This document shows, one piece after another, positions 47,401 through 58,235 of a stretch of DNA of 64,000 bases. The number at the start of each line of letters is the position of its first letter. Position 1 is the first letter of the stretch. The DNA is from Xenoacremonium recifei (lineage: Eukaryota > Ascomycota > Sordariomycetes > Hypocreales > Nectriaceae). The DNA lies in NCBI GenBank assembly GCA_012184525.1, contig WOFQ01000001.1, forward strand, positions 1,860,001 through 1,924,000, given 5' to 3'. Below the pieces are notes generated by a model. That model was not told where the DNA came from, made no database searches, and saw only the letters and a program-made list of their open reading frames with translations. A program made the position numbers and the translations under genes.

Positions 47401-48341
47401 CCACAGTAAAGATGGGGATGTTTCAGTGTCAAAATTCGGCGTCTGTCATTTGTCTGCATTATGCCCTACGTGAATCGTACGTTCTGTCCTCGTTTTAGGG
47501 CTCATGCCCGGATCCAGCCCGGTGAGGAAGGAGTCGTCGAGCGGTTGAAACACCTGCCAGTTCTGCGGCCTTGGGTTGAATATCTCCAGGGTAGGTGTGC
47601 CTCGAATCTTCAAGTTGGACGGTCCCTTCCGGTTTGCAGGACCGTTTAAAGGTGGCACGAACCCTCGCCAAGAACCACAGTATTTGCCTTCCCGTTGGAT
47701 TTCGGCTATGATTTCGGCTAGGCTTGGCTTGGTGCGTTCAGCTGGTTACAATATTGGCGGAATAAGCGATGCTTTTCGTATCGTTCCCGCCATCATATGC
47801 ACCTCGCCAGGTTGTTGCTTCAGGCTTACACAAAAATTTACCAAGAAACCGGCAAGGGACAACAATAGGAAGGCAGATGAACACTGCCGTCCCCAAATAC
47901 TGAGCGAATGCGTGTAAAATGATAACTGACTTCCTCGGTCATGTTGTAGTTCTGTTTGACGGGTGAAGTTTGCACCAACACAACTAAGCGAGCTCCAAAC
48001 GTAGGTACACAAACACCAAGCTAAAGAAAATTGAACCATGGAAATGCAGGAAAGCGAAGCTAAAGGATTGAAATGGCTACCTACCTAGGTAAGGAGGTAT
48101 ATGCATTTAGTTAGAGATTCAGAGCTGTTAGTTGCAGCTTGAGTGCCAAGTATTCTCCAGCCTCCCCCACCGAACTCCGTGCCACCCGCTCAGCCTCAAC
48201 TCCACCCCGCCATCTCTGACGCAGCTTCACCGAACGGCACGCGAACTTCAAGTCAGCTCCCACATAGCTCTTGACCCGAAGCCTTTTCCCCGCGCCCGCC
48301 ATCGTCTACCTCCTACCAGAATCTCACACACCCCTTTCAGC

Positions 48342-49076
48342 ATGTCAATCATTCAACAACATACCAGCGCCACTTTGAGCGACGCATGGCGCACCATCGA
48401 CATCGACGCCTTGACCGAAGACTCCACCGTCAACTTCGACACCTCGACCCTCCATCCACCACAACCCGAGATCACCGAGGCCGAAGTGCGCCAGCTCGCT
48501 GGGCAGGTCAGACAGCTGCTGCGTGGTGGTGACTCCGAGGGTGCTCTGCGAGGGTGCCTGGAGACGCCCGTCTACAACGGAACGGATGCTGCGAAGGTAG
48601 GGGGAGACCTGCGGTCAATGACAGTGTTCAAGGTGTCCTCGGACTGATCACGAGTTTCGAACAGGATGCGCAACTGCAAACAATCATTGAGGTTCTCCAG
48701 TCCATCAAGGCTAGCGACATGAGCCCTCTCCTGAAGGGTATATACGGCTCTGAGGGCGGAAGCGAGTGCTTAGATGTCCTGATGAAATATATGTATGTTC
48801 CGCTATAGCGAATACAGTGCAGATTAACAACACAAGCTAATGGGATTCCACAGTTACAAGGGAATGGCCACCGCTCATCCCGGAAACTCGTCGAGATCGC
48901 CCAGCAAGGTTACCCCTCAATCCACTGGATTCAGCCAGATTGGAGGACGGACTGGCGGTGCCGCGGAACCTGCTACCGCGGCTATGAGCGTTCTCCTCAG
49001 CTGGCACGAGAAGGTTGTTGAGGTTGCTGGTCTCGGCTCCATTGGTCGTGTTATGACGGACTGGCGACGGGTGTAG
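48342..49076 (+). CDS. ARPC5: Arp2/3 complex subunit 5 (p16-Arc)
   Basis: The model joins 48342-48596, 48665-48792 and 48854-49076, giving 201 residues. ARPC5 is a small subunit of the Arp2/3 complex that nucleates branched actin at endocytic patches. The start ATG (MSIIQQHTSATLSDAWRTID) follows a C/T-rich leader. Motifs are PPQPEITEAEVRQLAGQVRQ, EGALRGCLETPVYN, IIEVLQSIKASDMSPLLKGI, LMKYIYKGMA across the second intron, and LLSWHEKVVEVAGLGSIGRV near the end. The fungal protein is somewhat longer than the 150-residue animal form, mainly through a Ser/Gly-rich loop (about residues 140-165). Both introns are in phase. The gene is convergent with the NDUFAF5-like gene, 189 bp away. Confidence 0.93.
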
Positions 49077-49265
49077 GTCTCGGCGGTTGATGCTTGATTT
49101 GGACGCCTTCAGGATGAGCGAGAAGGGGGCTACTTTGGTCTTACTTAGATATGAAAATTTCAAAGATTCTAACACTTCACATATTTGGTTCCGAGCAGAA
49201 AGGGTGCCCATAGAATCTATATTACAAGTGTGTTACAAGATACAGACGACCAACTCCGATGTCAA

Positions 49266-50418
49266 CTATTTCTGCTCGAGGAAGTCTTTGAGGTTGATCT
49301 CGCCGCTACCTCTTGGTAGAGGCTTTGGTTGATTCTCTCCTTCATGCCAGCCAATCATGTATATGATCCTAAAAGTGGCCGGAATCGATCCATCCTCGTT
49401 CCCATGTAATTCCCTGTATATGCCCTCCGTGGCGAGTAGGACATCGCGACTTATAGGGCCCATCTCTCGACCGAGAACAGCATTCCCTTCACCCATGGCC
49501 TGAAGATCTTGCATCAAGGCAAATGTGTCAGGGTAGTCGACAACAATGTCATCGACATCTACGGTCAACATCTTGAAGCCGGCCTTTTGCATTAGACCGC
49601 CCACGTCTCTCACATCTGCCAAAGGAGACACGTGAGGCGACATGCCGCCCCTCCTGTCTTGCTCTGCTAGTTGTAAGGATGTTCGCAGCTCAAATAGGGT
49701 ATCACCGCCCAGCATCGCACCAATGAATGGGCAGTCTGGCTTGAGGATGTTGTTTATTTGAGTCAACACACCAGGTAGATCGTTGATCCAATGTAGACTG
49801 AGAGAGCTCATGACGAGGTCGAAGGAGTTCGGTTCGAACGGGACCGTTTCTTCGTCGTCCAAGACCTGGCGAGTGATCTTGATGTGGTTGTTGAAATCGA
49901 GATCGGCGTCTCGATACAGCAGGGACTGGGAAGAGTCGGCAGCAACGAGCTCGGTGATCCGGGTGGCTAACGGCGCGGAGACAGGCCTTGACGGGTCGGG
50001 GTCCGGGTTTTCTCTGACCAGCGCGCGTGCGATATTGCAGGAATTAGCACCTAGGTCGAGGACTCGAGGGAAATGCCGATTGATATCCTGGATTGGAGAT
50101 TTAGTTGCAACTCGTGGCGAGCGCGGGGTTCAAATTGGGGAGCTTTACAAGCAGCCTTTCCGAGAGACGAGTGGCTATCTCATCTTTCAAATAGTCGGCC
50201 TGACGGCTTTCTTCAGGATTCGTAGCAGCGCGCTCTTTCTGCAGCCATTTCGTCCGTCGATTAAAGACTTGGAATCTCGGAGCGCCTGGGGTTTGGACGG
50301 CATAGGAACGGCGATTTGCGTTAGCGATGGGAGTCGCCCAATTGCGGGATCGCGGCACGAGCCGAAGACCGTTGGACATTGCTCTAAGTGAGGAAGGTAA
50401 CCGCGCGCATCCTGACAT
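49266..50418 (-). CDS. Mitochondrial complex I assembly methyltransferase-like protein (NDUFAF5)
   Basis: Exons are 50418-50149 and 50087-49266, giving 363 residues. NDUFAF5 has a class I methyltransferase fold and hydroxylates an arginine of the NDUFS7 subunit during early assembly of respiratory complex I. The N-terminus is rich in Arg and Ser, as a matrix presequence; ATG 50418 and ATG 50376 (MSNGLRLVPRSRNW) are both possible starts. Diagnostic segments are FQVFNRRTKWLQKERAA, RVLDLGANSCNIARAL (SAM-binding loop), FDLVMSSLSLHWINDLPGVL, FIGAMLGGDTLFELRTSLQL and SPLADVRDVGGLMQKAGF. The intron is in phase with a CTAAA branch site. The role in complex I agrees with an obligate aerobe; it is inferred from the family. 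Confidence 0.9.
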
Positions 50419-51169
50419 CACATCGCAGCCTGCAGACCGAGTCTACAGACGACAATGAGCATGTAAGTTGGCGAGGGAGAAAGTGGAAATGCCGTTTCGA
50501 CTTCCAGGTCCGTACTTTTTTGAAGTCATGATGAAATCGAGCTCTTCAATTGGAGGTTGATGCACGGACCATGTGGCATGCGGGCCAGGCGCTTTTTCGG
50601 GGCTCAGGAGTTTATTACCTGAGCACGGCAGGCGCCACTGGATAGGTCGGGGTTGCACCTGCCACAACCCAGCCCACACAGACGGACGGAGGCGCTGAAG
50701 ATCACCACCGCCTAAACGCAAGGTAGGGGACTCAACTCCGCTTCTTCCTCACTTGTGCCCGCTGCCTCTGGCCTCGACTTGCTCTGCTGGCACTTATCCG
50801 TTCGAGGGCAGCGACTTCTTACGCTTTCCACCTGTGGCCGCCTCTCGAGTCCTGCTACCCCACAGGTCGAGATCCCTTCAGCCCCTTACTCGCGGCCTGC
50901 ACCTCTCCGTCGCAGCCGCACCGCCCGCCGCCGCCGAACTTCGCCGCCCTCGAGCCCCCTCGACCGTCGATGTGCGCTTTTTGAGCCGGCTTTGGCATTC
51001 GCGACCGACTATGCGAGTCCGGCGATAGGTCTTCTGTTGTTTGGGAAATCTATCGGCCTTCTCCTCGCTCCGACCGTTGCGGGACAACAAGCTTGTTCGC
51101 CTCGACAATCGGCTTTCAGGGGCTCCTAGTTTGTAATCACCAGCGCTACGCCATCATCTGTTGCCCGCC
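50419..51169. promoter_or_regulatory. Divergent promoter region of the NDUFAF5-like and AP-2 alpha genes
   Basis: The 751 bp lie between two start codons pointing away from each other. The AP-2 side (50740-51160) is C/T-rich, consistent with a leader. No gene or RNA was recognised. Confidence 0.4.
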
Positions 51170-54100
51170 ATGTCTTCCTCGGGGACCGGCTTTCTCGGCC
51201 GCTCGAGCAGCAGCAACTCCAACATGCGTGGTCTTGTGCAGTTTATCGCCGATTTGCGAAATGCACGAGCCCGCGAGTTGGAGGAGAAGCGAATCAACAA
51301 GGAGCTTGCCAATATCCGACAAAAGTTCAAGGATGGGAGCCTCAGCGGGTACCACAAGAAGAAATATGTCTGCAAACTGCTGTACATCTACATTCTCGGC
51401 TGGAACGTCGATTTTGGACACCTCGAAGCTGTAAACCTCATCTCGGCAAACAAGTACTCGGAAAAGCAGATTGGATACCTCGCCATGACTCTGTTCCTGC
51501 ACGAGAAGCATGAACTGTTACATCTGGTCGTCAACAGCATTCGGAAGGATCTGCTTGACCACAACGAGCTGTTCAACTGTCTTGCGCTCCATGCTATTGC
51601 CAATGTGGGAGGCCGAGAGATGGGCGAGGCGTTGAGCGGAGAAGTCCACAGACTCTTGATTTCACCGTAGGTATCCCGTTGTCCCGCTTTGCCATGAACA
51701 CATCGCCTAATGTAAACAAGGACTTCGAAATCGTTTGTCAAGAAGAAGGCTGCACTGACCCTCCTTCGCCTGTACCGCAAGCACCCTGACATCGTGTCGC
51801 CGCAATGGGCCGAACGAATTATCCATCTTATGGACGATGATGATCTTGGCGTCGGACTCTCGGTGACTTCCCTGGTCATGGCTCTGGCTCAAGACAACCT
51901 CGATCAATACAAGGGCGCATATGCTAAAGCAGCTGCACGCCTGAAACGCATTCTGATTGACGGAGAGTACACCACTGATTACCTATATTACAAAGTCCCG
52001 TGTCCTTGGCTTCAAGTCAAACTGCTGAGGCTGCTTCAGTATTTCCCGCCTTCTGGTATGTTCGATTTCCTTTATACAGGGTTCGTCATCTAATTCTTTG
52101 AATAGACGATACTCATGTGCGCGAGATGATCCGAGAGTCGCTACAAAAGATATTGAATCTGGCTATGGAGACCAACAAGAACGTCCAACAAAACAACGCA
52201 CAGAATGCTGTCCTTTTCGAGGCAATCAACTTGATCATTCATCTTGATACTGAACATGGGCTCATGAAACAGATCTCACAACGTCTTGGTCGATTCATTC
52301 AGAGTCGTGAGACTAACGTCCGTTATCTGGGCCTGGAGGCGATGACACACCTTGCTGCTCGTGCTGAGACCTTGGATCCCATCAAGCAACACCAAGATAT
52401 CATCCTGGGATCCCTCAAGGATCGGGATATCAGCGTGCGAAGAAAAGGTCTTGATCTTTTGTACAGCATGTGCGACTCCACCAATGCTCAAGTTATTGTT
52501 GGAGAGCTTCTTCATTATCTGCAGAATGCCGATTTTGCTATCCGGGAAGAAATGGTCCTTAAGATTGCCATTCTCACGGAGAAGTATGCCACTGATGTCC
52601 AGTGGTACGTCGACATATCACTCCGGCTCATCGCTATGGCGGGAGACCACGTTAGCGACGAAGTCTGGCAACGAGTGATCCAGATTGTGACCAACAACGA
52701 GGAGCTTCAGGTCTATGCTGCGCAAAATGCGCTGCAGTATGTCAAGTCCGATCATTGCCATGAGACATTGGTTAAGATCGGATCTTACATTCTTGGAGAA
52801 TTCGGTCATCTTATTGCCGACCAGCCCCGTTGCAGCCCGATCGAGCAATTCATGGCTTTACAATCAAAGCTGTCTGGCTGCTCCTCAAGCACTCGCGCCA
52901 TGATTCTGTCATGCTTCATCAAATACGTGAACTTGTTCCCTGAGATCAAGCCACAGCTTGTTCGCGTCTTCGAGTTCCATAGCCACAATCTGGACTCGGA
53001 ACTACAACAACGAGCTTGTGAATATCTCACTTTGGCAGTCATGCCAACGGATGATCTGCTCAGGACGATTTGCGACGAGATGCCGCCATTCCCAGAAAGA
53101 CAATCCGCCCTCCTTTCCCGACTACATCAGAAGCATGCCAACACCAGTGACCGAAGGACCTGGGTTGTTGGCGGGAAAGACGCCAATGCGGATGCATCAG
53201 AGCTCAGCATGGCCAAGAACGGAGGTCTTAAGAGATCCTTCAGTGCCGCGGGCCCTCTTAATGGAAATGGCAAAGCAAATGGCGCTAACGGTACCAATGG
53301 CCATGCCAATGGAGCTGCCGACCTGGCAGGTTTGGATATGAATGCTCCAGGCCCGTCTGAACCAAAGGTGCTGAAAGCACCAAATCTTGCCAGTGCCGCC
53401 CATTTGTCCCCCGGTTGGGAGCCCGGGTTCAATAGGCTGCTTGTTCGATCTGATGGCATACTTTATGAAGATGGACAAGTCCAGATTGGAGTTCGTTCAG
53501 AGTATCGCGGACAGATGGCTTGCTTGATTACTTATTTCAAGAACAAGAACCCGGCATCCATGAGCTCGTTTACCACAACACTGGACTTGGACGAGAGCGA
53601 AAAGGGCAACCTGACCTGGGACGTCAAGAGCCTCCCAGACAGTTCCATTCCACAGGGCGGGCAATCTCAACAGGTGGTAATGTTTGAGGCTAAGAAGGTG
53701 TTCGAAAAGTGCCCGACGGTGCGTATCAGCTACTTGGCTGGTGCTCTCCAGGCCTTGACGCTAAAGCTTCCTGTTGCCATCCACAAATTCATGGATCCAG
53801 CCGAGCTCACAGCTGAAGATTTCTTCAGGAGATGGAAGCAAATTGGCGGCGCACCTCGCGAGGCCCAAGCTGTCTTTGGATTGGCTCACAGGGGAGGCGA
53901 ACGAGAGATTACTGAAGGCTTCATTGGTCGGACCGTTGAAGGCTTCCGTTGGAAGCTGCTCGACATGGTTGATCCCAATCCGAAGAACTTTGTTGGTGCG
54001 AGCGTATTGCATACAGCTGAGGGTGGCAAGTTTGGTTGCTTGATGAGGCTCGAGCCGAACTATGGCAGCCAGGTAAGAGCAAACCCGCCTCAACGTTCCC

Positions 54101-54297
54101 TTACTAAGTGACTTGGCTAACAACTTGTACAGATGATTCGTCTTACCATACGTGCGACTGACGAGTCTGTTCCGGCTATATTACTGAAGCTTATGCAGGA
54201 TCGCCTTTGTGTTGGAATCTCAACGGCACCTCAGCAGATGCATGTTCCGACGCGAGACGAGATCTCAAACGTTTTCGGGAACGTCATGGTGTCTTGA
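51170..54297 (+). CDS. AP-2 clathrin adaptor complex, alpha subunit
   Basis: The model joins 51170-51666, 51721-52055, 52106-54072 and 54133-54297, giving 987 residues. Alpha adaptin is a large subunit of AP-2, which recruits cargo and clathrin at the plasma membrane. The start gives MSSSGTGFLGRSSSSNSNMR and then MRGLVQFIADLRNARARELE, the classic alpha N-terminus with its basic lipid-binding residues (YHKKKYVCKLLYIYILG). Helical repeats fill residues 30-610. A hinge of about 70 residues (roughly 640-690) is rich in Asn-Gly pairs (LNGNGKANGANGTNG). The ear has an Ig-like part (RLLVRSDGILYEDGQVQIGV) and a platform (LPVAIHKFMDPAELTAEDFF). The last exon supplies the final strand. The first intron has an AAG acceptor. 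All junctions are in phase. Confidence 0.95.
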
Positions 54298-54894
54298 TCA
54301 TTAGACGACCGCCTCTGCTAATGTAATTCATGTGAATGGGAGTTATCGTAATGACGCACAGGAAAGCATACGGGCGTTGGGGAGCTAGCATGTGGATTCG
54401 CGGTGGCCCTTTGAACACTACTAAAAAGTTGCTCATGTTGAATACCTCGCAAATACTTCCGATAACCTGCTACGCAAGTATATGTATGGCCGGTGGCAAC
54501 GGAGGGAGGGAGGCACAAATGAAGGGCGTCTTTGACGAGAGGGAGGTTTCTTTCCTTGGTTGATACCATGTTACTTTGTTTACTTGGATGACAACCCCTT
54601 GCACACAGAGAATTAGCGACATATATTTGAATCTTGAACTGAGATCGGACTCTTACCCTGACTTAGATCTCTAATCAAAACCTAGACCTCCATCCTCAGC
54701 GCGTATGCTAGATTTACATCCTTGATCTCGCTCTGGTCCTGAATTCAACCTGCATCCTCATTCATACACCTCATCTCTAAGCTTGGTTGATTACCTATCC
54801 ACCCCCGATTCTATAGTGCGATGGGAGTGTTAAATGGCCAAGAGAGCTTGCTCTTTACCCGAGTCTTAAAATATGTCATTGTATTTCCAATTTT
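54298..54894. other. Convergent 3' spacer between AP-2 alpha and the PLP protein gene
   Basis: The 597 bp hold two 3' UTRs. They are A/T-richer than the coding DNA. No gene or RNA was recognised. Confidence 0.45.
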
Positions 54895-55799
54895 CTACTC
54901 CTTGATCTTTGCATCTGCCTTGGCTGGTCTCTGACCGAAGATGGTGCTGCCTACACGAACCTCTGAGCTACCTAGCCTGATAGCGCCCTCGAAATCCTCA
55001 CTCATGCCCATGCTCAATTCAAGTTCCTCCTCGCCCAGACCTAGCTCCTTGGCCACGAGATCCCGCTGCTCTTTCAGCGTAACAAAATCCTCATTCTCGT
55101 TTTCGGGGGTGGTGGCCTTGCTACGGGCGATGGCGCCAATAGTCATAAGCCCGAGAAGCCGCAGACTCGGGCAGGTGTCGACGATCTCGCGGCACAAGGC
55201 GACAGTCTCGGCCCCGGGTGCGCAGCCGGACTTGGCCTCCTCGCCTGAAGTGTTGACCTGCACGTGGATGCCGAGCTTGGGGAGGGACGATTGTGAGGCG
55301 AGAAGGTTGGTGCGAGCGGTGTTGAGGAGTTGGGCCTTCTTGGAGGAGTCGACACTTGAGACGCAGAAGAGATTTGGGATCTTGGCGAGGGACTTGCAGT
55401 GGCCTACAATGCGGTATTAGAGCTGAACAAGGATGAGATCTCAAGGTTCGATCTTACCAGACTGTAAGCCACCAATGAAATGCCATTGAATTGTGCTGGG
55501 GAGCAGAGCCGCCTTTTGAGTCAGTTCCTGAGCGTAGTTCTCCCCAAAGTGAGTTTGAGAAGTCGGAGCCTTGTGGAGAGCCAATATATCGTTTGCTGGC
55601 TTCAGTTTTGACACGGCAACAAGGCGAACCTGAGAGGTCATTTGTTAGTCAGTCCGTTTGACTGAACGTTGACGATTGAGTGCCGTACATTTCTGCCGTT
55701 CGCCACAGCCGTGACACGGTCTTTGACAGAGCCGAGTTGCGAAATGAGAGCCTGAGCTCTTACAGGATCAATCTTCATCTCTTCTTGCGTCTCAGTCAT
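54895..55799 (-). CDS. Pyridoxal phosphate homeostasis protein (YggS/PROSC family)
   Basis: Exons in transcript order are 55799-55689, 55629-55458 and 55403-54895, giving 263 residues. This family binds pyridoxal 5'-phosphate on a single-domain TIM barrel and buffers the free cofactor; no catalytic activity is established. The PLP lysine is in RLVAVSKLKP. Further family blocks are THFGENYAQEL, IQWHFIGGLQSGHCKSL across the second intron, IHVQVNTSGEEAKSGC, LGLMTIGA, LELSMGMSEDFEGAIRLGSS and VRVGSTIFGQR. The length agrees with fungal members such as YBL036C. Both introns (59 and 54 bp) are in phase. It shares a 266-bp divergent promoter region with the Golgi-complex gene. Confidence 0.94.
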
Positions 55800-56065
55800 G
55801 ACTTTGTCCGTGGTCTAGAGCGTCTGAGCTGAACCGATTGTTGTCAAGTGGTGAGTTTGTAAGGGAAGCGAGTTCCGTATCGGCTTATCATCGGCTCTGG
55901 TGGAGATGGTCATGAGCAACGTGTGGCGGCACTTCAACGTGGACCTTCCATGAACCACCAAACGATAACAAAGACGATGAGGATATAACACAATTCTTTT
56001 TTCATTGAAAATAATATCAGAAGCTCCCAAAGTACTTAGAAGAAGGCCCAGGAGACAGCGAGAAG

Positions 56066-57178
56066 ATGGCGTCGGATCTGCGGCCAGGTCGACGGAGAGC
56101 CACCAGCAGCGCGGCCTCATCCCTTAGAAATGGACGTCGAAAGCCACGGCCAGCCATCCAGCCCAAGTCCACACACACTGCAGACGAATTCCTGCAGGAC
56201 TTTCTCGATCCCTCATTCGATCCGGCTCAGTTCTTGAACTCGGCTCTACCACCACTCCAGCAGCGGTCAGCGGTCAGCCGGACCGCATCAGACGTTGCGC
56301 CGTTGGCCGAACTGTCCACCCAGGCTCAGACCCTTCTCACACAACTGAACGCACACACGTCGAGGCTGTCGAACACGTTGACGCAGCTGACAGACGATAT
56401 TTTGCGCAGTGGTAGTCGCCTTGCGTACGAGGTCGAGCTGTTGCGGGGTGAGACGCTGAGCCTATCAGAGACGATGAACGATACGCTGCGGGAGGACATT
56501 GAGAAGTTTATTCCAGGTGGACTTCAAGAGGCCATGGCATCAGCAAGTCTTAAGGAGGACCAGAGAGCGGTAGCATCGACCCCGACAAATGCAGCTGGGG
56601 CGACGGGCGACTCAGACGATCCCGAGTATCTGAAGCAGTTGCGCACACTTACACTCGTGCGGGCACGCCTCGAATCTGTGATCAGGACATTCGGCGATGC
56701 CATGGACTTTGTGTTTCCTCCATCTGAAGTCTCTGTCGGTTCCTCGTTTCTGTCCGTATCGGCTCCTGAGCCCGGAGCCGAGCAGCAGAGCTCCGAGGAC
56801 AAGGGCCAGCAAGTTTTACAACAACTACGAGATGAGATATCGGATCTCTTAACCAAGACGGAAGATCCGGTCGAGGGTATCGAGAAGGCCGCTCAAAGGG
56901 TTCAACAGCTCAAGGACCTGACAGGAGTATGGAAGGACACGGCTGAGGAGAAGGGGCGGACCAAATTTGTAGAAAGTCTTGCAAAGATGGTTGAGGACAG
57001 GCATCGGGAGGTGGTCAAAGAGGTGGAACTCACGGCTAAGAGAGAAGGGAGGGTCGAAGAGTCGAGGTCACGCAAGGGGAGCGTCACGAGAGACGCAGCT
57101 GTAGTTGTGGAAGACACGAAGGCACTCCCCGGAGGATTTGGGTTGATCAGCCAGCTGCAGAAGTTGAGAGGACTCTGA
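56066..57178 (+). CDS. Golgi tethering complex (COG) subunit, COG7-like
   Basis: This intronless gene encodes 370 residues from ATG 56066. COG is an eight-subunit tether for retrograde vesicles at the Golgi. After a basic N-terminus the sequence has a short motif typical of COG-type subunits (DEFLQDFLDPSFDPAQFLNS, about residues 38-57). Coiled-coil helices follow (LSTQAQTLLTQLNAHTSRLS, LAYEVELLRGETLSLSETM) and continue to the end (EGIEKAAQRVQQLKDLTGVW). A variable Ser/Glu-rich loop lies at about residues 215-245. The size fits the short fungal COG7; COG5 is an alternative, because the N-terminal helices of the small COG subunits look alike. The family level is fairly sure, the subunit is not. 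Confidence 0.65.
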   Translation: MASDLRPGRRRATSSAASSLRNGRRKPRPAIQPKSTHTADEFLQDFLDPSFDPAQFLNSALPPLQQRSAVSRTASDVAPLAELSTQAQTLLTQLNAHTSRLSNTLTQLTDDILRSGSRLAYEVELLRGETLSLSETMNDTLREDIEKFIPGGLQEAMASASLKEDQRAVASTPTNAAGATGDSDDPEYLKQLRTLTLVRARLESVIRTFGDAMDFVFPPSEVSVGSSFLSVSAPEPGAEQQSSEDKGQQVLQQLRDEISDLLTKTEDPVEGIEKAAQRVQQLKDLTGVWKDTAEEKGRTKFVESLAKMVEDRHREVVKEVELTAKREGRVEESRSRKGSVTRDAAVVVEDTKALPGGFGLISQLQKLRGL

Positions 57179-57395
57179 GAGCGGTGCTCAAGGGAGAGTG
57201 CAAGGACTCAAAAAGCTTGGACCTTATTATTGAACTGAGAACAGGTATTGTAAAGTCAGAAATACATATTCGGGGTTGTCTCAGATATAGGTCACTTTGA
57301 AGTATCGGCACTGTGAGAGTAATTCGGCAGCGGACCAAAAAGTCGAGTGCCTGGCAACCACCAGCACAACTTGAAATAATGGCAAAAAGTTAGGA

Positions 57396-57481
57396 TCCCC
57401 GAGACCTGGCTCGAACAGGTGGCCTTTCGGTGACGAAGGGGCAATTACAGCCGAACGCTCTTCCAGCTGAGCTACTCGGGG
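57396..57481 (-). tRNA. tRNA-Tyr (anticodon GUA) with a 13-nt intron
   Basis: The minus strand folds as a complete cloverleaf. The 7-bp acceptor stem pairs 57481-57475 with 57403-57397, and the discriminator base at 57396 is A. The D arm is GCTC-AGCTGGAA-GAGC. The 5-bp anticodon stem pairs TTCGG (57455-57451) with CCGAA (57430-57426). The T arm is ACCTG-TTCGAGC-CAGGT. The anticodon GTA is at 57448-57446, and a 13-nt intron (57444-57432) follows one base 3' of it, the standard place. Eukaryotic tRNA-Tyr genes nearly always have this intron, which is needed for a pseudouridine in the anticodon. A and B box promoters are internal. Confidence 0.96.
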
Positions 57482-58235
57482 AGTGGACGGGGATGGAGAT
57501 ATCCACCCAATCCGATGAGAGCGGGCGGAAGCCAAAGTGAGCTATATTGGTGGTGTTTTGGGCATGTACGGGGTAGAGCAAGTTCTGGATGAGAGGAGGC
57601 TGAATTAGGCTTTCCATGAGAAGACGAAAGATTCCCTAGCTGTTCATTGTGCCAGGTCAAAATCTCAGCATCATCGGCTTGAAGTAAACGCAGCGACCTG
57701 GAGGATACCGTAAGAGCACTGTGAGAATAGACTGACTTACACGGTGAGATGGCCCGCTCCGACTTACAATGGGCGAATGAGAGCCGGCATTTGACGCGGC
57801 ACTGTTTTGGGCAGGCGGTGAGACGGCTCTCAGATCACACAGACCCATAATGCCGGACAGGTGCATCATCCCAGCCGCTTTTACTGAATACCCTTCGCCT
57901 TCAATACGCACAATAGAAGCATTGTTGCCCGTCAATATAGCTTCTTCAACTACTTAAACACCCCTTCGCCTCGCTTTTCTGCCACCACATGCGCTTGTCA
58001 ACTTTCTATCCGCATCACCTGCCTGGAAAGCTTCCACCCTTTGCGTCTTCTTACACCCTGCACTGATCTGCCCTGGCCGGTCTGTCTACCTTTTCCCAGC
58101 AATCCCGAACACCCACTGCCTCTTCTTACCTCTTGTTCTCTTCTCCCACAGTTTGTTCTCCTTGCAGAACGCATACACCTTTACCTTTCTCCTGCTTTAC
58201 AGTCCTACCGTCTGTTTCTTAGTGGAGCATTCGTG
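57482..58235. other. Spacer and 5' leader of the Sds3-like gene
   Basis: The 754 bp from the tRNA to the ATG become C/T-rich after about 57950, a typical leader. The frame is open from 58041 into the gene but has no ATG before 58236. No other feature was seen. Confidence 0.45.

Larger units (their letters stand above)
40972..48341. other. Gene desert, right part
   Basis: The first kilobase (to about 42.0 kb) appears to be the leader and promoter of the small minus-strand ORF, including its putative UTR intron and an upstream ORF. From 42 to 48.3 kb no gene, RNA or mobile element could be supported. Long frames overlap on both strands at 46.4-47.4 kb, but the plus one (46443-47033) and the minus one (46541-47404) have arginine/serine-rich compositions and no family motif. 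The last 200 bp before ARPC5 are C/T-rich leader. Confidence 0.4.

Noticed and set aside
46541..47404. Minus-strand frame of 287 codons in the gene desert
   Set aside because: It lacks an ATG at its 5' end, overlaps an equally long plus-strand frame (46443-47033), is Arg/Ser-rich and shows no domain. GC-rich DNA produces such frames by chance.
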